Assembly: GCF_011044155.1 (NCBI RefSeq) | Contig: NZ_CP049056.1 | Span: 3,972,001 to 4,036,000 of the forward strand | DNA length: 64,000 nt | Reading direction: 5' to 3' | Source: Pikeienuella piscinae | Lineage (GTDB): Bacteria > Pseudomonadota > Alphaproteobacteria > Rhodobacterales > Rhodobacteraceae | In this document: piece by piece, positions 36,337 to 44,579 of the stretch | How positions within the stretch are numbered: position 1 is the first letter of the stretch | Layout: each line of letters opens with the position of its first letter | Translations under genes and position numbers: made by a program | The notes under the pieces: generated by a model | The model's database searches: none | Told to the model about the DNA's origin: nothing | Seen by the model: the letters and a program-made list of their open reading frames with translations, nothing else

Positions 36337-37768
36337 TCGTCATCGCCCCGTTCGAGACATGGATATCGGCGAGCAGGTGGTCCTCGCCTTCGCCCTTTCG
36401 CCCGTATTCGAGCGCCACGCCGGTATAGACCCGCGCCACCTCTTCCGGAATCAAGCTGGCCTCGGCGAGATCGCCGATCAGCGCCAGCGCGCCCGTCAGG
36501 TCGAGCGACAGGTCGCCATCCGGCATCGACGCGTCGCCGGCGATGTCGAGCGCGCCGGTCGCCTCCGCCAGCAGCCCCATGCCTTCGGCTCGGAATGCGC
36601 GGATCTCCAGCGTCTCCACATCGATCGGCGGCTGATTGAAGCTCTGCCCCCCGAGATCGGCGAGGATTCGCGCCGTACCCGCGAACTCCAGATTCAGCGC
36701 CATCGGCGTGCGGGGAAGCGATCCGGTCGCGTCCGTCACGCTCCAGAATGCGTCGTCCGGCTTCACGCCGTCGACCGAGAGCGTCAACTGGTAGGGCGCC
36801 GCGCCGCGCCGGATTGGCATGTCGAGCATCATCGAGAAGGCGTCCACCGTCGCTCCGCCGGCGGGCGGGTCGCGCTCCATCGCATAGAGGAGTTCGGTGG
36901 AATCGATCTCGTAGCGCGCGCGCCCCTCCCGGATCGAGGCTATCGTCTCGCTCGATCCGGCGCCGAATTCCAGCTCGTAGGGCGGCTGGCTCGGCCCGCC
37001 CGATCCGGCGCTGGCGATCTCGTAGCGGCCGGTCGCGATCGTCGCCCGGGCGGCGCCGTCGCGAGAGACGAACTCGGCGAAGTCCGCCGCGTCGAGCGCC
37101 TCGCCGGTGAAGCCGATGGCGAGGTCGGCGACGTTTATCGTTGTGCTCGTCTCGCTCACCATGTCGGGCGAGAAGGTGTAGGCGATCTCCAGCGCGGTGG
37201 CGGTCAGCTTGCCGTCTTTCCCGGCGCCCGCGAGCCTGGCGTCGAGCGCAAGCTCGTCCAACTGAATGCGAGCGTCTGAGAGCGGCGCGTCGCCGGCGGT
37301 CTGTTTCGCGCTCAACCCGCTTGCGCGGAGCATGACCGCCGCCTGTTCGTCATCTCCGGTGAGCGTGATCAGGGGCGCATCGACACGGATGTCGAAGACC
37401 ACCGGCTCGGCGCCGTCCTGTCCGCTAAGCGCCGCGGATTCGATGATCAGCTTGCTTTCCGACGCCGGGCGGAGCGTGACCACGCCCGAGTCCACGAGAC
37501 CGGAACCGACGCTCAGGCGCGGCAGGGACCAGCGCCAGAGCGTCGAAGCGCTCGAGAGAGAAACCCCCTCGTAGGCGACATCGTAGGCGACCGGGAAACC
37601 GCCGATCGTGCGCCGCTCGTAGGTGAAGAAGATGTCGCCGGCGCGAAGCTTGTCCACGACCCGTTGCGCCTCCGGCTCCACATAGAGCGATCGGCCGGCG
37701 AACCAGCCGGCGGTCCAGAGCGCGGCGACGCCGACGGCGCCGACCGCGATCAGCCGTGAGGTCTTCAT
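36314..37768 (-). CDS. DUF2125 membrane-anchored periplasmic protein
   Basis: Protein of 484 residues: one N-terminal membrane segment (LIAVGAVGVAALWTAGWFAG) followed by a long beta-rich region with repeated short motifs, matching DUF2125, an alphaproteobacterial family of unknown function. Landmarks include TYERRTIGGFPVAYDVAYEG and the C-terminal GDLSLDLTGALALIGDLAEA. AAGGAG precedes the ATG at 37768. It probably faces the periplasm; relation to AsmA-like lipid carriers is only a structural impression. Confidence 0.82.
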   Translation of the reverse strand: MKTSRLIAVGAVGVAALWTAGWFAGRSLYVEPEAQRVVDKLRAGDIFFTYERRTIGGFPVAYDVAYEGVSLSSASTLWRWSLPRLSVGSGLVDSGVVTLRPASESKLIIESAALSGQDGAEPVVFDIRVDAPLITLTGDDEQAAVMLRASGLSAKQTAGDAPLSDARIQLDELALDARLAGAGKDGKLTATALEIAYTFSPDMVSETSTTINVADLAIGFTGEALDAADFAEFVSRDGAARATIATGRYEIASAGSGGPSQPPYELEFGAGSSETIASIREGRARYEIDSTELLYAMERDPPAGGATVDAFSMMLDMPIRRGAAPYQLTLSVDGVKPDDAFWSVTDATGSLPRTPMALNLEFAGTARILADLGGQSFNQPPIDVETLEIRAFRAEGMGLLAEATGALDIAGDASMPDGDLSLDLTGALALIGDLAEASLIPEEVARVYTGVALEYGRKGEGEDHLLADIHVSNGAMTINGRPLQ

Positions 37769-37840
37769 TCGCTTCGCGCTCCTTTCAAATCCGGGGCGCA
37801 CCTTCCGCGCATCGCTCCTCGGGGTCAATGCGACGAGCGG

Positions 37841-39316
37841 TCAGCCCAGGTCGGCGACGCCGAGCGCCCGCGCCGGCCGCGCCATCGCGTAGCGGCGGAC
37901 CCAGATCAGTCGCTCCTCCGCGCGCGTCACCGCGACATACGCGAGGCGGCGCCAGAGCGGGATCCCGGCCTCGTTCCGTCCCGATCCGGCTGCGGCGTAG
38001 AGATCCGGGGCGAAGACCTGGACAGCGGGCCATTGCGAGCCCTGCGCCTTGTGGATCGTCGTCGCCGCGCCGTGAACGAAGGCGGCTCCCATGCGCGCCG
38101 CAGAGGCGATGATCGGCTCGTCGCGTCCCGGCGCCTCGATCTTGATGATCGCGGCGGCGCCCACAGTCGGCGCCTCGGCCCCGACGATATGCAGCCGGGC
38201 GAAGCCGGCGCGCTTGCCCGGTCCGAGATAGATCGCCTGCGCGCCCTTGATCAGGCCGCGCGCCTCGAGGTCGATCCGCTTCTTGCGGTGCTTGAGCGGC
38301 AACTCGATCCCGTCGCAGATCAGCGGTTCGCCGGGCAGGAGCGCGGTTTCGGGCGCGCCGTGGGCGGTGCGGAACGCCTGAATCAACCGAAGCCGCGTCG
38401 CGTTCCGCCAGACCAGCATCGGCGCCCGCGCCATCAGGTCCGGATCGGCGCGCGGCGCGATCACGATGCGTCCGTCCTTCAGCGCCGCCGCCTCCACCTC
38501 GGCCTCGAAATCCTCGAAGCCGATACCGTCGCGCAGCGCGTGGGCGAGATCGAGGATCGGATTGTCCGCGCTTTGCCGGTGAATCCGGCTCAGCATCGGT
38601 TTCGAGGCCTCGGGAAGTTTCTCGAACACCATCGAGCCGGACTGCCCGACCGGGGCGAGCTGCGCCGGGTCGCCAAAAAGGATGAGCGTCGAGAATATCT
38701 CCGTCAAATCCTCGAACTGCCGCTCGTCGAGCATCGAAGCCTCGTCGACCAGCGCGACGTCAAGAGGTTCTTCGCGCCGTGTCCAGCCGGTGATGAAATC
38801 GGAGCCGGAAAGCCCGGCGATCGCCATCGCGCCGGGAACCGAGTCGTGCATGTCGTAGAAGTTCTTGATCCGGTCGAGCATCGCATCGTCAAGACCTTCG
38901 ACAGCGGGCCTGGGCGCGCCGGTCGTCGTCAGCCATTTGGCGATCTTCTCGAATTCGGGGTCGTAGACGGGAATATAGAGAATGCGATGCAGCGTCGTCG
39001 CCGGAACCTTGCGGGCCCGAAGCACCGAGGCCGCCTTGTTGGTCGGCGCCAGCACCGCGAAGCTCCGCCTGCCGCGGGCGCGGCGCGGCTCGTAGTCGCC
39101 GCCGACCGGCTCAAGCCCGGCCTCCGCCAGCGCTCCGGCGATATCGACCAGGAGCGCGGTCTTGCCGGAGCCCGCCTTGCCGAGCACCGCGAGCGCCGCC
39201 GCCGGTCCTTCGCGCGGCGCCGGACCCAACTCGCCCGAGGCGAGGTCGACCCCGGCGGCGCGGAGCCGCGTCACGATCGCGTCCCGCGCCCGGCTCTGGT
39301 CTTCGGAGAATTTCAT
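37841..39316 (-). CDS. SF1 (RecD/Pif1-like) DNA helicase
   Basis: ATP-dependent helicase of 491 residues. Motif I GKAGSGKTALL (residue ~45), Ia VLAPTNKAASVLRA, II ALVDEASMLD, III ILFGDPAQLAPVGQSG, IV-like SRIHRQSADNP, V TTIHKAQGSQWPAVQVF, VI YVAVTRAEERLIWVRR. The order and spacing are those of RecD-like/exodeoxyribonuclease V family helicases, single-chain and without the RecB nuclease. Start at ATG 39316 after AGGGAAG. Likely role in DNA repair or replication fork processing. Confidence 0.88.
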   Translation of the reverse strand: MKFSEDQSRARDAIVTRLRAAGVDLASGELGPAPREGPAAALAVLGKAGSGKTALLVDIAGALAEAGLEPVGGDYEPRRARGRRSFAVLAPTNKAASVLRARKVPATTLHRILYIPVYDPEFEKIAKWLTTTGAPRPAVEGLDDAMLDRIKNFYDMHDSVPGAMAIAGLSGSDFITGWTRREEPLDVALVDEASMLDERQFEDLTEIFSTLILFGDPAQLAPVGQSGSMVFEKLPEASKPMLSRIHRQSADNPILDLAHALRDGIGFEDFEAEVEAAALKDGRIVIAPRADPDLMARAPMLVWRNATRLRLIQAFRTAHGAPETALLPGEPLICDGIELPLKHRKKRIDLEARGLIKGAQAIYLGPGKRAGFARLHIVGAEAPTVGAAAIIKIEAPGRDEPIIASAARMGAAFVHGAATTIHKAQGSQWPAVQVFAPDLYAAAGSGRNEAGIPLWRRLAYVAVTRAEERLIWVRRYAMARPARALGVADLG

Positions 39317-39487
39317 ACGCTTCCCTATACCTGCGGCCGACATGTCGAGACGGGCGAGAAGGCCGCGGCCTTGTTCACGTTCAGCAACGCGCCCCGAAGT
39401 GGCGCGAATTGGCCGCGACAATGACGGCGGGCGCGATGAAGCGCTGTCGGGTCAATGGGTTCAAGGCGCATCGTGATTGGGGAGTTC

Positions 39488-39877
39488 TTAGTCGACCGGC
39501 AGGGGGCGCGGCTTCCCGTCCCGGTCGATGGCGACGAAGATCATCCGCGTTTCGGCCACCCGCCGTTCATCGCCGTTCTCCGCGTTGAATATTCGGACCT
39601 CCACATCCAGCGTCATTGATGTGCGGCCGAGTTCCGCGACGGTTGGAAAGATGGAGACCACGTCGCCGACCCGCACCGGGTGGTGAAAGCGCATTTCGCT
39701 GACCGCGACCGTCGCGACACGCCCCCCGGCGAGCGATCGCGCGAGGACCGACGCGCCGAGATCCATCTGCCCCATCAGCCAGCCGCCAAATATATCGCCA
39801 TTGGCGTTGGTGTCCGCCGGCATGGCGATGGTCTGGAGGGCCGCGCCAGGGCGCGGTCCGGGGGTGGGGGTGGGCAT
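39488..39877 (-). CDS. Acyl-CoA thioesterase (YciA-type hotdog)
   Basis: Single hotdog-domain protein of 129 residues. The catalytic stretch MPADTNANGDIFGGWLMGQM with Asn and Asp, then VAVSEMRFHHPVRVGDVVSI, is that of YciA/acyl-CoA hydrolase. It hydrolyses CoA thioesters in the cytoplasm, usually as a homohexamer. The start at 39877 (MPTPTPGPR) follows GGAG; a longer reading from 39952 has no support. It is 71 bases downstream of the cardiolipin synthase stop. Confidence 0.9.
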   Translation of the reverse strand: MPTPTPGPRPGAALQTIAMPADTNANGDIFGGWLMGQMDLGASVLARSLAGGRVATVAVSEMRFHHPVRVGDVVSIFPTVAELGRTSMTLDVEVRIFNAENGDERRVAETRMIFVAIDRDGKPRPLPVD

Positions 39878-39948
39878 GGGCGGCGCTCCGCTGCTGGCGG
39901 GGACGACGATAGGCGGCGCGGCTGGATATTGGAAGCGCCGGGCGCGCG

Positions 39949-41367
39949 TCAAAGCAGCGGCGCGAAGAGGCGGGCGATCGGCGCGCCATGACGCTTCAAC
40001 GGCGTCGCGTTCTCGAGCCGGATTTCGTAGGGGTCGGCGGCCTTGAAATCCGCCTCCAGCATTCGCGCGACCTCCTGCGCCGGCTCTTCGCCGAATAGCA
40101 GCGCAGTCACCTCGAAGTTCAGCCTGCAGGAACGGATGTCGAGATTGATCGTACCGATCGACGCGATCCTCTCGTCCACGACTAGCGCCTTCTGATGCAT
40201 GAATCCGTCACGATAGCGCCAGATGCGCACGCCGGCCGCGCGCATTTCGTCAAAATAGGCGTAGGCGGCGAGCCAGACGGTCAGGTGATCTTTTTTCGCA
40301 GGCAGCAATATGCGCACGTCAACTCCGCGAAGCGCGGCGAGTTTCAGCGCCGAGAGCGTGTCGGTGTCCGGAACGAAATAGGGCGAGGCGATCCAGAGCC
40401 GCTTGGTCGCGCCACCGATGACGTTGAGAAAATAGAGGCTGCCTGTCTCCATCGGATCCGCGGGACCGGGCGCGAGGATCAGCGCGTCCGCGCCGCCCTC
40501 GACAGGCGCCGCGGTCCATACAAGATCGGGCGTCTCGTCGCTCGACCAGTGCCAGTCTTCCATGAATACCAGCTGGAGCTGCGCGACCGCAGGGCCGCGC
40601 AGCATCAAATGCGTGTCGCGCCAATGTCCGAATTCGGGGTCGCGGCCCATGTATTCGTCACCGACGTTGAGCCCGCCGACGAATCCGACCGCGCCGTCGA
40701 CGATGACGATCTTCCGGTGATTGCGAAAATTGAGCTGGAACGGGTTTCGCGGGCGTCTGATGGCGTGGAAGTTGCGCACCTCCACGCCTGCCGCGCGCAG
40801 TCGGTCGATATAGGCGTCGGGGAGGCTGGCGCTGCCGATCGCATCGTAAAGCAAGCGCACCTTGACCCCGTCGCGGGCGCGGCGAATGAGGAGTTCGGCG
40901 AACGCGCGGCCGAGTTGGTCGTCGCGTATGATATAGTAGCAGGCGACGATGTATTCCTTCGCCGCCTCGATCGCCTCGAAGATCGCGCCGAACGTCGCGG
41001 CGCCATCGACGAGGATCCGGTATTCGTTGCCGGCGACGATCGGCATATGCGCCAATTGCTCGAACGCGCGCGCCCGGGTCGCGCCGCGTTCGGTCAGCGT
41101 TCCGACCGAACCGCCATGCGCTGCACGCTGCGCATCGAGCGCGGCGACGACGCGTTCGGATTCCCGCCGCATCGAAATATAGCCGGGATAGCGGGTGTGC
41201 CCGAGAAAGAGATAGGCGGGGACGGCGATGATCGGCGCCGTGAGCAGGAACACCACCCAGCCGACCGAACCCTGCGGCGTACGCGCCGTGCGCGTCGCCC
41301 TCAGCGCGAAAACCCCCGCGAAGAGCCAGAGTACGGCGAGAAACGCCGCGCCGAGGGCGGCGATCAT
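39949..41367 (-). CDS. cls: Cardiolipin synthase (phospholipase D family)
   Basis: Membrane enzyme of 472 residues joining phosphatidylglycerol molecules to cardiolipin. Two N-terminal membrane segments (MIAALGAAFLAVLWLFAGVF and VGWVVFLLTAPIIAVPAYLF), then two HKD motifs: NHRKIVIVDGAVGFVGGLNV and MHQKALVVDERIASIGTINL. GTxNxDxRS follows the second motif. The ATG at 41367 is preceded by AAGGAG and overlaps the stop of the upstream gene, so they are coupled. Confidence 0.92.
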   Translation of the reverse strand: MIAALGAAFLAVLWLFAGVFALRATRTARTPQGSVGWVVFLLTAPIIAVPAYLFLGHTRYPGYISMRRESERVVAALDAQRAAHGGSVGTLTERGATRARAFEQLAHMPIVAGNEYRILVDGAATFGAIFEAIEAAKEYIVACYYIIRDDQLGRAFAELLIRRARDGVKVRLLYDAIGSASLPDAYIDRLRAAGVEVRNFHAIRRPRNPFQLNFRNHRKIVIVDGAVGFVGGLNVGDEYMGRDPEFGHWRDTHLMLRGPAVAQLQLVFMEDWHWSSDETPDLVWTAAPVEGGADALILAPGPADPMETGSLYFLNVIGGATKRLWIASPYFVPDTDTLSALKLAALRGVDVRILLPAKKDHLTVWLAAYAYFDEMRAAGVRIWRYRDGFMHQKALVVDERIASIGTINLDIRSCRLNFEVTALLFGEEPAQEVARMLEADFKAADPYEIRLENATPLKRHGAPIARLFAPLL

Positions 41368-42080
41368 CGGGGCGGCTCCTTCTTCCTGCGGCGCGGCGCG
41401 AGTTCGGCCCATATCGGCAGGTGGTCCGACGCGTCACGCGCAAGCGCAGAGCGGTGAACGCCGCATCGGCGAAAGCGGAGCGCGGTGGAGGCGAAAATCC
41501 GGTCGAGACGCGCGACGGGGCGCGAGGCGTGAAACGAGGCCCGTGTCGGCGCCTGTCTGAGGCGCCGCGACAGGATCTCCGCGCAGCCGCGTCGCGTGCG
41601 CCACTCGTTGAAATCACCCATGACGACTTCGTAGGCGTCATCATCCTCCGCGTCGAGCGCTTCCAGTATCGCGCGGGCCTGCGCGATGCGGTTAATCGGC
41701 CGGAGCCCGAGATGGGCGCCGATCACGCGAAACGAATGGCCGCGGACGGCCAATTCGGCCATCAGCGCGCCACGCGGCTCCAGAAACGGCAGGGTCACTC
41801 GCTTCAGGCTTCGCACTTCGACGGCGTCCGAGACGAGGATCGCATTGCCGTGCCAGCCGTGACTGCCGCCCGAGTCGGGTAGTTCCGCGAAACGGAGCCC
41901 GGCTTCGGCCAGCTTCGCTTCCTGAAGCGTTCCGCGCCGCGTGCCTAGACGGCGATCGGCCTCCTGCAGGGTCACCACGTCCGCGTTCAGTTCACCGAGG
42001 ACGGTCGCGACGCGCAATGGGTCGCGGCGCCAGTCGAGCCCGACGCATTTCCGGATATTGTAGCTGGCGACCTTCAGCAT
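41364..42080 (-). CDS. Endonuclease/exonuclease/phosphatase family protein
   Basis: EEP-fold hydrolase of 238 residues: VASYNIRKCVGLDWRRDP, VVTLQEADRRLG (catalytic Glu), RVIGAHLGLRP, VVMGDFNEW (Asp/Asn) and C-terminal DASDHLPIWAEL (Asp-His pair). All metal and catalytic residues are present. It is followed by cls with a 4-base overlap, and this pairing suggests a phospholipid or phosphodiester substrate. Confidence 0.88.
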   Translation of the reverse strand: MLKVASYNIRKCVGLDWRRDPLRVATVLGELNADVVTLQEADRRLGTRRGTLQEAKLAEAGLRFAELPDSGGSHGWHGNAILVSDAVEVRSLKRVTLPFLEPRGALMAELAVRGHSFRVIGAHLGLRPINRIAQARAILEALDAEDDDAYEVVMGDFNEWRTRRGCAEILSRRLRQAPTRASFHASRPVARLDRIFASTALRFRRCGVHRSALARDASDHLPIWAELAPRRRKKEPPR

Positions 42081-42169
42081 TCAGCGCCCCGGTTCCCCGT
42101 CGCCCGCGCGGCGGATCGTTCGAACGCCTTATTGTTCCTTAAGACGGCGCAACACCAGCCGCGCGTCGC

Positions 42170-43423
42170 TCATGCCTCGCGCGCATCCTCCACCGTTCGC
42201 AACCCGGTCGCCGGCGAAGAGACCAGCACCGCCATGTTGCCGGGTTTGTGTTCGTTGCGGAGCATCTTCATATGCGCTGCGGGAATGTCCTTCCATTCGA
42301 AGACCTCCGACATGCAGGGGTCGAGCCGACGCTCGAGCATCAGTTTGTTGGCGGCGCTCGCCTGCTTGAGATTGGCGAAATGAGACCCCTGAACCCGCTT
42401 CTGGTGCATCCAGAGATAGCGCGCGTCCATCGTTAGGTTATAGCCCGTGGTGCCCGCGCAGATCACCACCATGCCGCCGCGCTTGACGACGAAGACCGAG
42501 ACCGGGAACGTCGCCTGGCCGGGATGCTCAAACACCATGTCGACATTGACGCCCTTGCCGGTGATGTCCCAGATCGCCTTGCCGAACTTCCGCACCTCGC
42601 CGAACCAGGTCTTGTATTCCGGCGTGTTCACCGTCGGCATCTCGCCCCAGCAGTTGAAATCCTTGCGGTTCAGCACGCCCCTGGCGCCGAGGCCGAGCAC
42701 GAACTCGCGCTTGTCCTCGTCCGAGATCACGCCGATGGCGTTCGCCCCGGCGGCGTTGATCAACTGGATGGCGTAGGAGCCAAGCCCGCCCGAAGCGCCC
42801 CAGACCAGCACGTTGTCGCCCGGCTTGAGGATATGCGGCCGGTGGCCGAACAGCATCCGGTAGGCGGTGGCGAGGGTCAGCGTGTAGCAGGCGCTTTCCT
42901 CCCAGGTCAGGTGCGCAGGGCGCTCCATCAGTTGCTGGGACTGGACGCAGGTGAACTGCGCGAAACTGCCGTCCGGCGTCTCGTACCCCCAGATGCGTTG
43001 CGAGGGTGAGAACATCGGGTCGCCGCCGTTGCATTCCTCGTCGTCGCCGTCGTCCTGGTTGCAGTGGATCACCACCTCGTCGCCGACCTTCCAGCGCTTC
43101 ACCTTGTCACCGACCGCCCAGACGATCCCGGCGGCGTCAGAGCCGGCGATGTGGAAATCCGCGCCATGGACGTCGAAGGGCGAGATCGGCGTGCCGAGTC
43201 CGGCCCAGACGCCATTGTAATTCACTCCCGCCGCCATCACGAGAACCAGCACCTCGTTGCTGTCGGGTTTCGGCGTCGGCACCACTTCGAGTTGGAAGGA
43301 TTTGTCGGGCTCGCCGTGCCGTTCGCGCCGGATCGTCCAGGCGCGCATTTCGGCCGGGACATGGCCGAGCGGAGGGATTTCACCAATCTCGTAGAGATCC
43401 TTCACCGGGGCGTCGAGGGCCAT
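42170..43423 (-). CDS. ccr: Crotonyl-CoA carboxylase/reductase
   Basis: Key enzyme of the ethylmalonyl-CoA pathway: NADPH-dependent reductive carboxylation of crotonyl-CoA to ethylmalonyl-CoA. MDR-superfamily protein of 417 residues; GVNYNGVWAGLGTPISPFDV, CNGGDPMFSPSQRIWGYETP, Rossmann loop NVLVWGASGGLGSYAIQL and KRVQGSHFANLKQASAANKL are typical of Ccr. The ATG at 43423 is chosen for AGGAGA six bases upstream; a longer in-frame reading starts in AT-rich DNA. Ethylmalonyl-CoA mutase is 4.5 kb away. Confidence 0.95.
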   Translation of the reverse strand: MALDAPVKDLYEIGEIPPLGHVPAEMRAWTIRRERHGEPDKSFQLEVVPTPKPDSNEVLVLVMAAGVNYNGVWAGLGTPISPFDVHGADFHIAGSDAAGIVWAVGDKVKRWKVGDEVVIHCNQDDGDDEECNGGDPMFSPSQRIWGYETPDGSFAQFTCVQSQQLMERPAHLTWEESACYTLTLATAYRMLFGHRPHILKPGDNVLVWGASGGLGSYAIQLINAAGANAIGVISDEDKREFVLGLGARGVLNRKDFNCWGEMPTVNTPEYKTWFGEVRKFGKAIWDITGKGVNVDMVFEHPGQATFPVSVFVVKRGGMVVICAGTTGYNLTMDARYLWMHQKRVQGSHFANLKQASAANKLMLERRLDPCMSEVFEWKDIPAAHMKMLRNEHKPGNMAVLVSSPATGLRTVEDAREA

Positions 43424-43745
43424 GTGCTGTCTCCTGCACCTTCCGCGCGCCAGATATGGAGCGCAAGATTCGTTCAAAATTCGACCTATGTTGCTAATTA
43501 CATTATCGCGATTTGAGCGCAAGTGCGATTGTGCAGTGCAGCGGAACAGCACGGATGGCACGGATTATCCACCATAAGTATAATTTTAATCAAATTTGCA
43601 AGTTATACGTTAGGCGCGTGGCGGTCGCGCGTATGATATTTTGCAAGTGTTGGGGTTCCGATCATGCTAGAGTGGATTTTCACGTTGAGTTTTAATTAAA
43701 CTCACCCAATGATCACCTCACGTTTTTCAATGTGGAGGTGATGTG
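43424..43745. other. AT-rich intergenic with promoters and palindromes
   Basis: A 322-base divergent region between ccr and the VPLPA-CTERM gene, much richer in A+T than its neighbours. It holds a 7-5-7 inverted repeat TGAGTTT-N5-AAACTCA (43686-43704) and the hairpin described separately. Promoters for both genes should be here. No gene is supported. Confidence 0.6.
43712..43742 (+). promoter_or_regulatory. Hairpin covering the ribosome binding site
   Basis: ATCACCTCAC (43712-43721) pairs with GTGGAGGTGAT (43732-43742): ten base pairs with one bulged G and a 10-base loop. The 3' arm contains the GGAGG that serves the ATG at 43746, so folding would hide the ribosome site. GATCACCTC in the 5' arm equals the 3' end of 16S rRNA. 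Possible RNA thermometer or protein/RNA-controlled switch. Confidence 0.6.
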
Positions 43746-44495
43746 ATGCGCAGTGTGTTCTTGTTTCCAGTCACCGTCACTGCGGGGCTCGTCCTTTCGG
43801 CCGGTGTGGCCTCGGCGTTGACGCTTGGCGGCACGGTCAGGGATTTCGATAACACCCATCCGAATTTTGGGCAGGGCACGCCGTTCGGGCTGCTGGCGGA
43901 TGGGCAGGTGGTGTCTTCTGCTCTCACCGGCGCGGCCCCGTCGCCGATCTTCGTGGAGGGCGACCGGACGAATCCGCCGGTGAATTTCACCACGCACGAC
44001 GATTACAATGAATGGTGGACCGGCGGCGTCGCCAGTCCGTACGACGTGGTATTCAGCGAATCCGGCGGCGTGCAGAGCTTCGACGGCGCCGCTTCGACGC
44101 CAGGATCGCAGTTTTTCCCGGCCGGGAGCAACAACTACCTGTTCACGCTTCAGTTCGGCGGCCTGCTCAGCTTCGAGGACGGCGACACGTTCAGCGCCTC
44201 CTCCGACGACGATCTCTGGATCTTCGTCGACAACAAGCTGGTGCTGGAGCTGGCGGGCGTCCATTCGCCGGCGAGCGATTCGTTCTCCGCTGCGGACCTG
44301 ATGCTGCTCGGTCTCGTCAGCGGGCAGAACTACGCGTTCGACGTCTTCTACGCGGAGCGGAACGTCACGCAGGCGCAGCTCAATCTCAGCACTGACATGA
44401 CGATCTCCGCGGTGCCGCTTCCGGCGGCGCTGCCTCTGTTCCTAGGCGGGCTGGCGTTTCTCGGTTTCGTCTCGCGGCGTCGCGCGACGGCATAG
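43746..44495 (+). CDS. Fibro-slime domain protein with VPLPA-CTERM anchor
   Basis: Exported protein of 249 residues. Signal peptide ends near VASALTLGG. The middle is a fibro-slime domain: TVRDFDNTHPNFGQ and DDDLWIFVDNKLVLELAGVH, as in PA14-like extracellular matrix proteins. The end, VPLPAALPLFLGGLAFLGFV then SRRRATA, is a VPLPA-CTERM sorting signal, cut and handled by an exosortase/rhombosortase-type system not present in this window. Expect a role in extracellular polysaccharide or biofilm. ATG at 43746 uses GGAGG at 43734; GTG at 43743 is in frame. Confidence 0.88.
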   Translation: MRSVFLFPVTVTAGLVLSAGVASALTLGGTVRDFDNTHPNFGQGTPFGLLADGQVVSSALTGAAPSPIFVEGDRTNPPVNFTTHDDYNEWWTGGVASPYDVVFSESGGVQSFDGAASTPGSQFFPAGSNNYLFTLQFGGLLSFEDGDTFSASSDDDLWIFVDNKLVLELAGVHSPASDSFSAADLMLLGLVSGQNYAFDVFYAERNVTQAQLNLSTDMTISAVPLPAALPLFLGGLAFLGFVSRRRATA

Positions 44496-44520
44496 TCCGT
44501 AACGGCGTTTCGGCGCATGG

Positions 44521-44551
44521 AGCGGCCCCCGCGTGGGGCCGCTTTTCTTTT
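44521..44551 (+). terminator. Rho-independent terminator
   Basis: AGCGGCCCC-CGCGT-GGGGCCGCT is a perfect 9-bp stem followed by TTTCTTTT, 26 bases after the VPLPA gene stop. It is the clearest intrinsic terminator in the window. Confidence 0.93.
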
Positions 44552-44579
44552 GGCGCGGCCGCCTGCGCCCGCCGTTTCG

